Below are positions 1 through 12,312 of a stretch of DNA of 64,000 bases, piece after piece. Below the pieces are notes generated by a model that saw only the letters and a list, made by a program, of their open reading frames with translations, was not told the DNA's origin and made no database searches. Within the stretch, counting starts at the first letter, position 1. Each line of letters starts with the position of its first letter. The position numbers were made by a program, and so were the translations under genes. The stretch covers positions 2,398,501-2,462,500 of the forward strand of contig NZ_CP022222.1 in the NCBI RefSeq assembly GCF_009930815.1, given 5' to 3'. This DNA is from Bradyrhizobium sp. CCBAU 051011. GTDB lineage: Bacteria > Pseudomonadota > Alphaproteobacteria > Rhizobiales > Xanthobacteraceae.

Positions 1-800
1 ACCGCTTTGTCCAGTCTGGCCGCAAGTAAGGCGCGGGTATGATCGCGCAGGGTCGAACTGGCGACCGCGTCCGCCGGTGATGCCGGGAAGTCTTCTGCCT
101 CGAGCTTGGTGAGCGGGTCTTGTCCCATGCGTCCAAAGCTCCCCGCAAGGATGGCGCCCAGATCTGCAGACGGTCTTTTGGCGATGGCGAAACTCTGACC
201 GTCAAATACCCTCACAACAAAATTGGCGAACAGGGACGTGTTGCTGAAGGGCCCCGAGCCGTGGTGAAGCACGCCAATGCCCGGGAGCGTCTGATTGGTG
301 CCCTGCAATTGGGCTGCGTAGGTCGTGAAAACGAAATAGCGCGCGCAATTCGAACTTGCCGTGATCTGCCTGACGACGGCCGTCAGCTCTTCGTCATCGT
401 TGCGAAACAGTCTTGTCGGAGGATGGTAATAGGGCTCGAACGCGCCCTTGGGAGAGGCGATCTTCCGCACGTTGATGCCGGGAGCGGCCGCGCGAACGCG
501 AGCAACCACGAGATCGTCAAGGCCCCACGCGTCGATGGGTACCTCGGTCAGCTCGTTCCCGAACACCGTAAGGCCGACTTTTTGAACCGCAAACTTGCCG
601 CCAATCGCCGAGATGATACCGATCTGGCACGGGCCGCTCTCTGGCGCGGGCTGCCTAGCAGCGGCTTTGCCCTTTGGCGTAGGCTTCTTGGCAGCAGGCG
701 CATCGGTTTGCGTGGTCGCTCTCTGCGGAGACTGGGTTTGTGCTGATGCTGAAATGATCAAGCATGCAAGGAAAGTCGCGGCTGTGAATACTCGAAGCAT
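1..800 (-). CDS. Secreted protein of unknown function, 3' end outside window
   Basis: An open frame runs from an ATG at 798-800 to the window edge without a stop (266 codons and two bases). The first 21 residues (MLRVFTAATFLACLIISASA) look like a Sec signal peptide. A Pro/Lys/Ala-rich linker follows (about residues 22-50), then a globular part starting near PCQIGIISAIGG. Two cysteines are visible in the mature part (in GPCQIG and SSNCARY), possibly a disulfide. Third codon positions are mostly G or C, as in neighbouring genes. I do not recognise the family. It is probably periplasmic or secreted. It faces the GNAT gene in the same direction, about 90 bases away. Confidence 0.7.
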   Translation of the reverse strand, partial: MLRVFTAATFLACLIISASAQTQSPQRATTQTDAPAAKKPTPKGKAAARQPAPESGPCQIGIISAIGGKFAVQKVGLTVFGNELTEVPIDAWGLDDLVVARVRAAAPGINVRKIASPKGAFEPYYHPPTRLFRNDDEELTAVVRQITASSNCARYFVFTTYAAQLQGTNQTLPGIGVLHHGSGPFSNTSLFANFVVRVFDGQSFAIAKRPSADLGAILAGSFGRMGQDPLTKLEAEDFPASPADAVASSTLRDHTRALLAARLDKA

Positions 801-893
801 AGGAACTCGGCAAAGTGCGGGGCGCATCAGGGTCTTTACGAAACTAGAGCGTGCGCAAGCGATGCGCAAGGCGAGGATGCTTGGTGCCTCGGA

Positions 894-1349
894 TCAGTCG
901 CTCTTTTTCCATCGATAATACTTCATCATAAAGCCGATCTTCGGTTCGAGCTCTTCCTTCTCGAACACGAAGCCTTCGCGCTCGTACCAGCGCCATGCTT
1001 TTTCATTCTCGCGCACGCAGCGTAGCCAGATTTCATTCGGCAGATGCTGTCGCGTGAAGGCAAGCAATTGGCGACCGAGACCATTGCCCTGATACTCCGG
1101 AGCGACAAATAGCTGGTCGAGATAGCAGTCGGGCACATCTATCGTGAGCATCGCGGCCAATTTTCTGTTGTCGTCGGCAACGTAGAGGCTCGAGCCGTTC
1201 TCCGCTCCCGCAGCGACACGCGTGCGCAACCTTGCGAGCAGGGAATCGCTGGCATCTTCCAGTCCGGTCGATACCCAACTGTTCATCCAGACCCGGGCGA
1301 CTTCGTCATATTCGTTCGGTCGGACAGGGCGGATGATGGGTTGCGGCAT
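894..1349 (-). CDS. GNAT family N-acetyltransferase
   Basis: 151 residues from the chosen start MPQPIIRPVRPNEYDEVARV. A GGAAG ribosome binding site sits seven bases before this ATG, so the longer upstream reading is unlikely. The acetyl-CoA binding signature is visible as LFVAPEYQGNGLGRQLL (Q/R-x-x-G-x-G/A), followed by the motif B region ending in WRWYEREGFVFEKEE, a usual C-terminal GNAT pattern (N/W-x-x-A-x-x-x-Y-x-x-x-GF). The substrate cannot be told from sequence; such enzymes acylate small amines or protein N termini in the cytoplasm. It lies alone, divergent from the autotransporter gene. Confidence 0.8.
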   Translation of the reverse strand: MPQPIIRPVRPNEYDEVARVWMNSWVSTGLEDASDSLLARLRTRVAAGAENGSSLYVADDNRKLAAMLTIDVPDCYLDQLFVAPEYQGNGLGRQLLAFTRQHLPNEIWLRCVRENEKAWRWYEREGFVFEKEELEPKIGFMMKYYRWKKSD

Positions 1350-1530
1350 GGCGATGCTTCCAGGCTTCTCTGGCAACGGTCGGATTCGAAGCGGCCCGTC
1401 CCCCCATGAACATGGGAGGACAGTGCCGCTGCGCACGGTGCACTTTCGGCCGTAACGGCCATGTCCGCAATGCCTCCATGCAAGGTATCCGCGCGGCCGC
1501 TTCTACGGCTTTCACGGAAGGAAAGCGGCG

Positions 1531-3522
1531 TTGCTGACGCGCTGGATTCGCTCGCATCTGCTGACAAGCGCGGCTGGCCTGATCATGGCGGGCATCGGTG
1601 GACCGGCCTTCGCGCAATCCGCGATCTGGCATGCGGCGCTTTCCAATTCGCATTGGTACGTCCCGGTCCCGCAGCTCCTGGCCTATGCCGCGCCGGCAAC
1701 CGGCTTTTCCAACCCGATTGCGATCGGCGATCAAACCTTGTGGTCGCTTGGAGCGGCGACCAACGGCGCCTTCACAGGGTTCAGCAGCGCGCACCTCGCG
1801 ATCGGGCCGGCGTCGCATACCGAGCATTCAACGATCCAGGGTTTTGTCACGACGTCTGGGCAGATCACCATGGTGTTCACGCCGATTGGCGGCGGCACGC
1901 CGACCCTAGGCCTCGGCCAGATGCGCCTGATCAACGGCGTGACGCAGATGGAAATGCAGATGATCACGGGCCAAAACCTGTTGATCACGCATTGGGCCTA
2001 TATGACCCCTTACAACCCCGCAACTTTCACGCAGCCGGCCCCGCAACCAATCCTTGCGAATTCGGTGCCGGAATGGGCGTGGACTTCTGGCACACGCTGG
2101 CGCATCACGAGCCCTTCGATGTTCGGCACCATGACGCCGGGCCGCTTGGTGGTGAGCGACTTCCAGAACGGATATTTCTGGGGCAGCGGCGCGGCGCCCA
2201 CCGGGAGTACTGCCGGTAATTTCACCCTGCTCAGCTCCATAACTCCCGAGGGTCGGGTGCTGTTCAACACGCTGTCGCGCGGCAATCTCACCAGTCTCTA
2301 TGGCGCCGCCTCCGGCGACGCGTCGGGCGCGCAAATGCTCGTCAGCACCTACGATCTCTCCGGCAATCCGACCGGAGGATGGGCCACAATTTCCCTCGTG
2401 CAGCCTTATGCCGAGGTTTTGGCGGGACAGAACAACCGCGCAGGCCTGGGTGCGGCTGTTGTGCTCGACCGGATGGCGTCAACGCCACTTGGATTGACCG
2501 GCGCGATGACGCCGACATTTTCGATACTCGACAATCTCGATGCGCCGGCGCTGTCGACCGCGGTCAGCCAGACCTTGCCCGTTCTCGCCGGCGCGGCGTC
2601 GCAGGCGACCTACGCCACCAAGCGCGCGCTGCAGCAGATCGTTACCGGCCGCCTCGATGAAGTCTACGGCCTGCGCACTGGCGGAACGGCGGCAGACCGA
2701 AATGTCTGGCTCAAGCCGCTTGGCGGCATCGCCACTCAGGGCGGCAATGACGGTGCGCCGGGGTATCGCGCGAACGGCGGCGGCCTCGTCGCCGGCGTCG
2801 ATACGCCGGTGTCGTCGCGCGCAGTGCTCGGTGGTCTGTTTTCCTATACGCATCAGAACATCGTGGGCAGCGATCCGACCGTGCCCAACCGGCTTGGACT
2901 GGATAGCTATCAGCTCGGGCTCTATGGCGCCTATGCTCTGAGGCCTGACACTGAAATCGATTTCCTGCTCGATGGCGGGATCAATCAGAACCGTGTCAAC
3001 CGCTCGCTCTCGTTCGTGGGCAGCACGGCCGTCGCCGATTATCTCAGCTACACCGGCCATGCCGGGGTTGCGGTCAAGCAGCTCATTCCGGTCCACGAGG
3101 GATTTTCGATTCTGCCCTCGCTGCGGCTCGATTACGCTGAGGTGCGCGCGGATTCCTACAGCGAAAGCGGCGCGGGCGGACTGAACCTCAATGTCAGTTC
3201 GCAGCTTTATCGCGAGCTGATGCTGAGCGCGGGCGTGAAGGGCGCGTACCGGATCGCCGACCACACCTGGCTCACCGCCGACGGTGCGGCCGGTTACAAT
3301 CTGCTCAACAACCGGCTGCAGATATCCGCGGCGTTTGCGGCCGGCGGCGACAGCTTCGTCACCACGGCGTTCAGCCAGTCGCCATGGCTCTATTCGGCGG
3401 GCATCGGCCTGGCCTCGCAGCGGACGGAGAATCTGGATATCAGCCTGCGCTACGGCGTGCAGACCAGCCCTTCCGGCTTTCTGAATCAGACGGGATCGTT
3501 CGCGCTCAGGATAAAACTTTAG
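1531..3522 (+). CDS. Autotransporter beta-domain outer membrane protein
   Basis: 663 residues from a TTG start preceded by GGAAGGAAAG. A signal peptide ends near GGPAFA-QS (about residue 28). The C-terminal ~270 residues, from VWLKPLGG on, look like an autotransporter beta-barrel: alternating aromatic/polar strands (GLFSYTHQNIVG, YQLGLYGAYAL, YSAGIGLASQ, ISLRYGVQTS) and a terminal strand SFALRIKL. The passenger (about residues 30-390) has no obvious beta-helix repeats, RGD, or protease triad; a helix-forming segment with ASQATYATKRALQQIVTGRLDEV precedes the barrel, as in other autotransporters where it threads the pore. Outer membrane location and self-export are inferred from the barrel. No partner gene is adjacent. 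Confidence 0.75.
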   Translation: MLTRWIRSHLLTSAAGLIMAGIGGPAFAQSAIWHAALSNSHWYVPVPQLLAYAAPATGFSNPIAIGDQTLWSLGAATNGAFTGFSSAHLAIGPASHTEHSTIQGFVTTSGQITMVFTPIGGGTPTLGLGQMRLINGVTQMEMQMITGQNLLITHWAYMTPYNPATFTQPAPQPILANSVPEWAWTSGTRWRITSPSMFGTMTPGRLVVSDFQNGYFWGSGAAPTGSTAGNFTLLSSITPEGRVLFNTLSRGNLTSLYGAASGDASGAQMLVSTYDLSGNPTGGWATISLVQPYAEVLAGQNNRAGLGAAVVLDRMASTPLGLTGAMTPTFSILDNLDAPALSTAVSQTLPVLAGAASQATYATKRALQQIVTGRLDEVYGLRTGGTAADRNVWLKPLGGIATQGGNDGAPGYRANGGGLVAGVDTPVSSRAVLGGLFSYTHQNIVGSDPTVPNRLGLDSYQLGLYGAYALRPDTEIDFLLDGGINQNRVNRSLSFVGSTAVADYLSYTGHAGVAVKQLIPVHEGFSILPSLRLDYAEVRADSYSESGAGGLNLNVSSQLYRELMLSAGVKGAYRIADHTWLTADGAAGYNLLNNRLQISAAFAAGGDSFVTTAFSQSPWLYSAGIGLASQRTENLDISLRYGVQTSPSGFLNQTGSFALRIKL

Positions 3523-3545
3523 CGCCCGTCGGCGCCGGAGCGCCG

Positions 3546-6743
<3,198 letters not shown>

Positions 6744-6770
6744 TCCCGGCGCGACCGATCCGGAAAAACA

Positions 6771-6798
6771 AAAAGGGCGGCCGAGAGGCCGCCCTTTT
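6771..6798. terminator. Bidirectional terminator between katG and sod
   Basis: A perfect 12-base inverted repeat (AAAAGGGCGGCC, loop GAGA, then its complement) sits 27 bases after the katG stop and 29 bases after the end of the convergent superoxide dismutase gene. The A-run on one side and T-run on the other make it usable as an intrinsic terminator on both strands. Confidence 0.88.
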
Positions 6799-6827
6799 CA
6801 CATGAGCTGCTCAGAATGGGTTGCGCG

Positions 6828-7574
6828 TCACGCGCCGAGCGTGCCGGCCTTTGCCGCCGCATAACGTTCGGCGATCTTGGCCCAGTTCACCGTATTCCAC
6901 CACGCCTTGAGATAATCGGCGCGGCGGTTCTGGTAGTTCAGGTAATAGGCGTGCTCCCAGACGTCGTTGCCCATCAGGGCGCGCTTGCCGTCCATCATCG
7001 GGTTGTCCTGGTTCGGGCGGGTCTCGATCGCGAGCTTGCCGTCCTTGTTGACGGTCACAAACACCCAGCCCGAGCCGAACTGGCGTCCACCGGCGGCGTT
7101 AAAATCGTTCTGGAATTTTTCCAGGCCGCCGAGATCGCGATCGATCGCCGCGAGTACTTCGCCTTCCGGCTTGCCGCCGTTCGGGCCCATGATTTCCCAG
7201 AACATGGTGTGGTTGGCATGACCGCCGAGATTGTTGCGGACGGTGAATTTGATGCTGTCGTCGAGCGCATTCAGGTTGCCGAGCACGTCCTCGATCTTCG
7301 CCGTGCCCAATTGCGGATTGGTCTTGGCGACGTTGTTCATATTGGTGACATAGGCCGCGTGATGGCGGTCGTGATGGATTTCCATCGTCTTGGCGTCGAT
7401 GTGGGGCTCGAATGCATTGGTCGGATAGCTCAGCGGCGGCAGCGTGAAGGGGCCGGTTGGGGCCGCGGCCGGAGCAGGAGCAGCCGCCTGCGCAAAGACA
7501 AGACGTGGGGCTGCAGCAATGGCCGCGATACCGGTTGCCGCAAACATCAAATGGCGCCGGGACATGGATGACAT
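6828..7574 (-). CDS. Tat-exported Fe/Mn superoxide dismutase
   Basis: 248 residues from MSSMSRRHLMFAATG, with AAGGAG seven bases upstream. The leader has a twin-arginine motif (SRRHLMF), a hydrophobic stretch and a likely cut near VFAQA, followed by an Ala/Pro linker (about residues 28-45). The mature enzyme has the metal-binding His in HHDRHHAAYV, the second His in GGHANHTMFWE, and Asp and His in NDVWEHAYYLNY. It converts superoxide to peroxide and oxygen, here probably in the periplasm. I cannot tell Fe from Mn use with confidence, so no sodA/sodB symbol is given. It converges on katG, which handles peroxide. Confidence 0.9.
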   Translation of the reverse strand: MSSMSRRHLMFAATGIAAIAAAPRLVFAQAAAPAPAAAPTGPFTLPPLSYPTNAFEPHIDAKTMEIHHDRHHAAYVTNMNNVAKTNPQLGTAKIEDVLGNLNALDDSIKFTVRNNLGGHANHTMFWEIMGPNGGKPEGEVLAAIDRDLGGLEKFQNDFNAAGGRQFGSGWVFVTVNKDGKLAIETRPNQDNPMMDGKRALMGNDVWEHAYYLNYQNRRADYLKAWWNTVNWAKIAERYAAAKAGTLGA

Positions 7575-7753
7575 CGACTTCTCCTTACCTGTAGGTGAAC
7601 TGGCTAAATATCTGTGGTCGAACGCCGAAGGCCGCTGCGCGCGGCAAGATACGGGCGGCGTGCGGGATCGGGTTTGGTTTTCTACCCTCGTGAGCCTGCG
7701 ACGTAATCGCACAGGTGCTGCGGTCCCGGCAATGTAACTCGGGCGGGCAACAA

Positions 7754-7781
7754 AAAAGGGTGGCCGTACGGCCACCCTTTT
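7754..7781. terminator. Palindromic terminator after pnp
   Basis: A perfect 28-base palindrome whose half is AAAAGGGTGGCCGT lies 20 bases beyond the pnp stop. On the minus strand it ends in a T-run, so it should end the rimP-pnp operon before the superoxide dismutase gene. It closely resembles the hairpin at 6771-6798. Confidence 0.85.
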
Positions 7782-7801
7782 GTTCACATTTTTGCGATGC
7801 C

Positions 7802-9958
<2,157 letters not shown>

Positions 9959-10278
9959 AGTGGTCTTCTTTCATGGGTTCACGAGAGCGCGGAGCCCAGA
10001 AACACAAAGACCATGCGCAAGATTGCGGGGCACTGATCGCAACATGAGATCAGCATCCGGCGATCCTGCCATGGTCTTTATCTCTCGGATGGCGTCCATC
10101 CTCTCGGCAGTCACGGGCACCTTGCCCTGCCCAGCGGCCGGATTGCTGCTGGACGTTTGTCGAGCACGATCCTCATCGGATGATGCTCCTTGCGCATGAT
10201 TGTCTCCAACAATCGGAGTCCGTTTTCTTCGGGAAATCATGCGAAAACGCGCGCAAACTGCGCGCGCGTACTCTCAAA
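9959..10278 (-). promoter_or_regulatory. Structured leader of pnp
   Basis: This 320-base gap between rpsO and pnp holds no convincing gene. Two nested inverted repeats are visible: an outer pair of 10 bases (AAAGACCATG at 10006-10015 and its exact complement at 10070-10079) and an inner pair of 6 (CTGATC at 10033-10038 with GATCAG at 10048-10053, nine-base loop). The outer stem begins about 48 bases before the pnp start. In E. coli, PNPase represses its own translation through a leader stem cut by RNase III; the same kind of control is inferred here, not shown. Downstream GAAAG bases lie close to the pnp ATG as a ribosome binding site. Confidence 0.5.
10242..10266 (-). terminator. Terminator-like hairpin after rpsO
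   Basis: On the minus strand a 7-base GC stem (CGCGCGC, 10260-10266 paired with 10248-10254) with a five-base loop is followed at once by TTTTC. It lies 12 bases after the rpsO stop. The short T-run suggests partial read-through into pnp. Confidence 0.65.
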
Positions 10279-10548
10279 TCAACGACGAATGTTATGCTTT
10301 TCGAGCAACGCCTTGTAACGCGCCTCGTCCTTCTTCTTGATGTAGTCGAGAAGGGAGCGGCGCGTCGACACGAGCTTCAGGAGGCCGCGGCGTGAGTGAT
10401 TGTCCTTCACGTGGGTCTTGAAGTGGCCCGTGAGATTGTTGATGCGTTCCGACAGGATCGCAACCTGGACCTCGGGCGAGCCGGTGTCGCCGGCTTTGGT
10501 GGCACTCGTCTTGATGACTTCCGCTTTGCGTTCGGCGGTAATCGACAT
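10279..10548 (-). CDS. rpsO: 30S ribosomal protein S15
   Basis: 89 residues, exact family length, from [15 protein letters not shown]. The S15 signature is plain: [17 protein letters not shown] near the N terminus and [19 protein letters not shown] in the middle. It binds 16S rRNA and nucleates the small-subunit platform. The start ATG (10546-10548) lies two bases after the truB stop, so it is translated as part of the same message. An in-frame TTG two codons earlier is a poorer start. Confidence 0.97.
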   Translation of the reverse strand: MSITAERKAEVIKTSATKAGDTGSPEVQVAILSERINNLTGHFKTHVKDNHSRRGLLKLVSTRRSLLDYIKKKDEARYKALLEKHNIRR

Positions 10549-10550
10549 CG

Positions 10551-11747
10551 TCAAACTCTCTCATTGCTGCGACCGGGGCTGGCAGTCAGCCCGGTCAGGT
10601 TGAACACGCGCTTGGGGATGAGTTCGCCATTGCCAATTTCAGCAAGCGCCAGAAGACGGCCTGCCACCGTGACATAGACTGTGCCGCTACTATTGGGCGC
10701 ATCCCGTCCGCGCAACAAAACGGCCTGGCCCCTGTGGAGCCTTGCCGCATCAGCCCGTGTGACGGCCAGTGCCGGGATGTCGTCCAGCGCGGTCTCAACG
10801 GGCAAAAGCGCGTCGGCGAGGCTTCCCTCGCCAGACGCGGCTCTATTGCATAAAGCCTCCAACTCTTCCAGCGGAATCATGTCCGTTTCGCGGAACGGGC
10901 CGACCAAGGTCCGCCGCAACGCGCAGATATGGCCGAAACAGCCCAGAATTCGGCCGATATCGCGGGCCAAAGCCCGGACATAGGTCCCCTTGCCGCACTC
11001 GGCCTCGAACACGGATTGGCCGTTATCTCCATGTTCTACAAGGGTTAATTCGTGAATCTCGATCGGCCGGGGCTTCAATTCGACGGTTTCGCCGTCCCGC
11101 GCCAGATCGTAGGCCCGCTCGCCCTGGACCTTGATCGCCGAATACTGCGGCGGGATCTGCTCGATCAGGCCGGTGAACTGCGGCAGCAGGGCCCGGATCG
11201 CCTCCGCCGATGGCCGCAGCTCGCTGGTCCTGACAACCCGGCCCTCGGAATCGTCGGTGTCGCGCTCCTCGCCCCAGGCCACCGTGAAGCGGTAGCGCTT
11301 GCGGCCGTCCATCACGAAGGGAACGGTCTTGGTGGCCTCGCCGAGCGCGATCGGCAGGCCGCCGGAGGCCAGCGGATCGAGCGTGCCGGCATGGCCTGCG
11401 CGCTTGGCCTGGAACAGACGCTTGAGCACGGCAACCGCATGCGTCGAGGTCATGCCGATCGGCTTGTCGAGAACGACCCAGCCATGGACGTCGCGCTTGT
11501 CGCGCCGCGGCTGATTGTTCTGGCGCGGCTGCTTGTGGCGCGGATCATTATTGCTGCGGCGTTCGCCATCGTTGACGCGGTGTTCGTCGTCGCCGGCGCG
11601 ACGTTCGTCGTCGCCAGCGCGACGTTCGTCGTCGCCAGCGCGACTTTTGTCGTCGCCACGCGACTCACCTGAAAAAATATTCTTTTCAGCGGCGTGCGAA
11701 TCGGCCGTTTGCTGCGCGATCTCGCGGTTGGCGGTGGGCATCGTCAT
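10551..11747 (-). CDS. truB: tRNA pseudouridine-55 synthase with repetitive N-terminal tail
   Basis: 398 residues, about 85 more than a typical TruB. The enzyme core starts at [18 protein letters not shown]; the catalytic Asp is in [12 protein letters not shown] (about residue 124). The chosen ATG at 11747 forms a TGATG overlap with the rbfA stop; a GTG at 11750 is also possible. The extra N-terminal tail is charged and contains three copies of a seven-residue unit ([21 protein letters not shown]), then more Arg/Asp/Asn-rich sequence; it looks disordered. The enzyme makes pseudouridine 55 in the T-loop of tRNA. The tail's role is unknown; it may bind RNA or be neutral expansion. Confidence 0.95.
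   Translation of the reverse strand: MTMPTANREIAQQTADSHAAEKNIFSGESRGDDKSRAGDDERRAGDDERRAGDDEHRVNDGERRSNNDPRHKQPRQNNQPRRDKRDVHGWVVLDKPIGMTSTHAVAVLKRLFQAKRAGHAGTLDPLASGGLPIALGEATKTVPFVMDGRKRYRFTVAWGEERDTDDSEGRVVRTSELRPSAEAIRALLPQFTGLIEQIPPQYSAIKVQGERAYDLARDGETVELKPRPIEIHELTLVEHGDNGQSVFEAECGKGTYVRALARDIGRILGCFGHICALRRTLVGPFRETDMIPLEELEALCNRAASGEGSLADALLPVETALDDIPALAVTRADAARLHRGQAVLLRGRDAPNSSGTVYVTVAGRLLALAEIGNGELIPKRVFNLTGLTASPGRSNERV
11581..11663. repeat. 21-base tandem repeat inside truB
   Basis: About four head-to-tail copies of a 21-base unit (core GTTCGTCGTCGCCAGCGCGA), the first three nearly identical and the last one degenerate and one base shorter. The unit length is a multiple of three and encodes the RAGDDER heptads of the TruB tail. 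Copy number may vary between strains through slippage. Confidence 0.8.
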
Positions 11748-12160
11748 CACTTGTCGTCCGAATCGGGTGCGAGGTCTCTTTGCACCGCAGGTGTTCTCAG
11801 TAATTTCTCGATCCGTTCCGCTTCGTCGAATCGTTCGTCGGCGCGAAAGCGGAGTTCAGGGGAAAATTTTAAGTTAACGCGGTGAGCGATCTCGCCGCGC
11901 AGGAATTTCTTGTTGCGATCGAGCGCCGCGAGCACGATGTCGGTGTCTCGGCCGCCGAGCGGCATCACGTAAATCGTCGCCAGCTTCAGGTCAGGCGACA
12001 TCCTCACCTCGGGAACGGTGATGATGTGGCCTTCGAGGTCGGGGTCGTGAACGTTACCCTGCGACAGAATATCGGCGACGGCATGGCGCACGGTCTCGCC
12101 AACGCGCAATTGTCGCTGCGAGCCGCCGGGAGCGGAACCCTTGTTGTGGTGGCGGGGCAT
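11747..12160 (-). CDS. rbfA: Ribosome-binding factor A
   Basis: 137 residues, beginning [22 protein letters not shown]. The single KH-like RbfA domain is recognisable from [35 protein letters not shown] and [23 protein letters not shown]. It helps mature the 5' end of 16S rRNA in the 30S subunit. Its stop overlaps the truB start, showing tight coupling. Confidence 0.95.
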   Translation of the reverse strand: MPRHHNKGSAPGGSQRQLRVGETVRHAVADILSQGNVHDPDLEGHIITVPEVRMSPDLKLATIYVMPLGGRDTDIVLAALDRNKKFLRGEIAHRVNLKFSPELRFRADERFDEAERIEKLLRTPAVQRDLAPDSDDK

Positions 12161-12231
12161 TAGACTCTCTCATAGCCGTCAAGCCCGCGCGTCTCGCGGG
12201 CATCACGTCTTGCTTGTTAAATCAGGATCAG

Positions 12232-12265
12232 GACGTGGATGGCCGGAACAAGCCCGGCCATGGCG
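12232..12265. repeat. Partial copy of GTGGATGGCCGG repeat
   Basis: 34 bases between rbfA and infB match one arm of the longer element at 37088-37177 (both contain GACGTGGATGGCCGG and CAAGCCCGGCCATG). It looks like a half-copy of that repeat and can still form a short hairpin (GGCCGG...CCGGCC). Confidence 0.6.
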
Positions 12266-12312
12266 CCACATCTTCAGTCAATAAAATCCGAAGCTCTTCG
12301 TAAGATTTGGAC

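Noticed and set aside
9971..10240. An 89-codon minus-strand frame between rpsO and pnp
   Set aside because: Its third codon positions lack the G/C bias of real genes here, no family is recognised, and it overlaps the structured pnp leader.
11581..11663. Short direct repeats that might suggest a CRISPR array
   Set aside because: Units are adjoining 21-mers without spacers and lie in frame inside truB.
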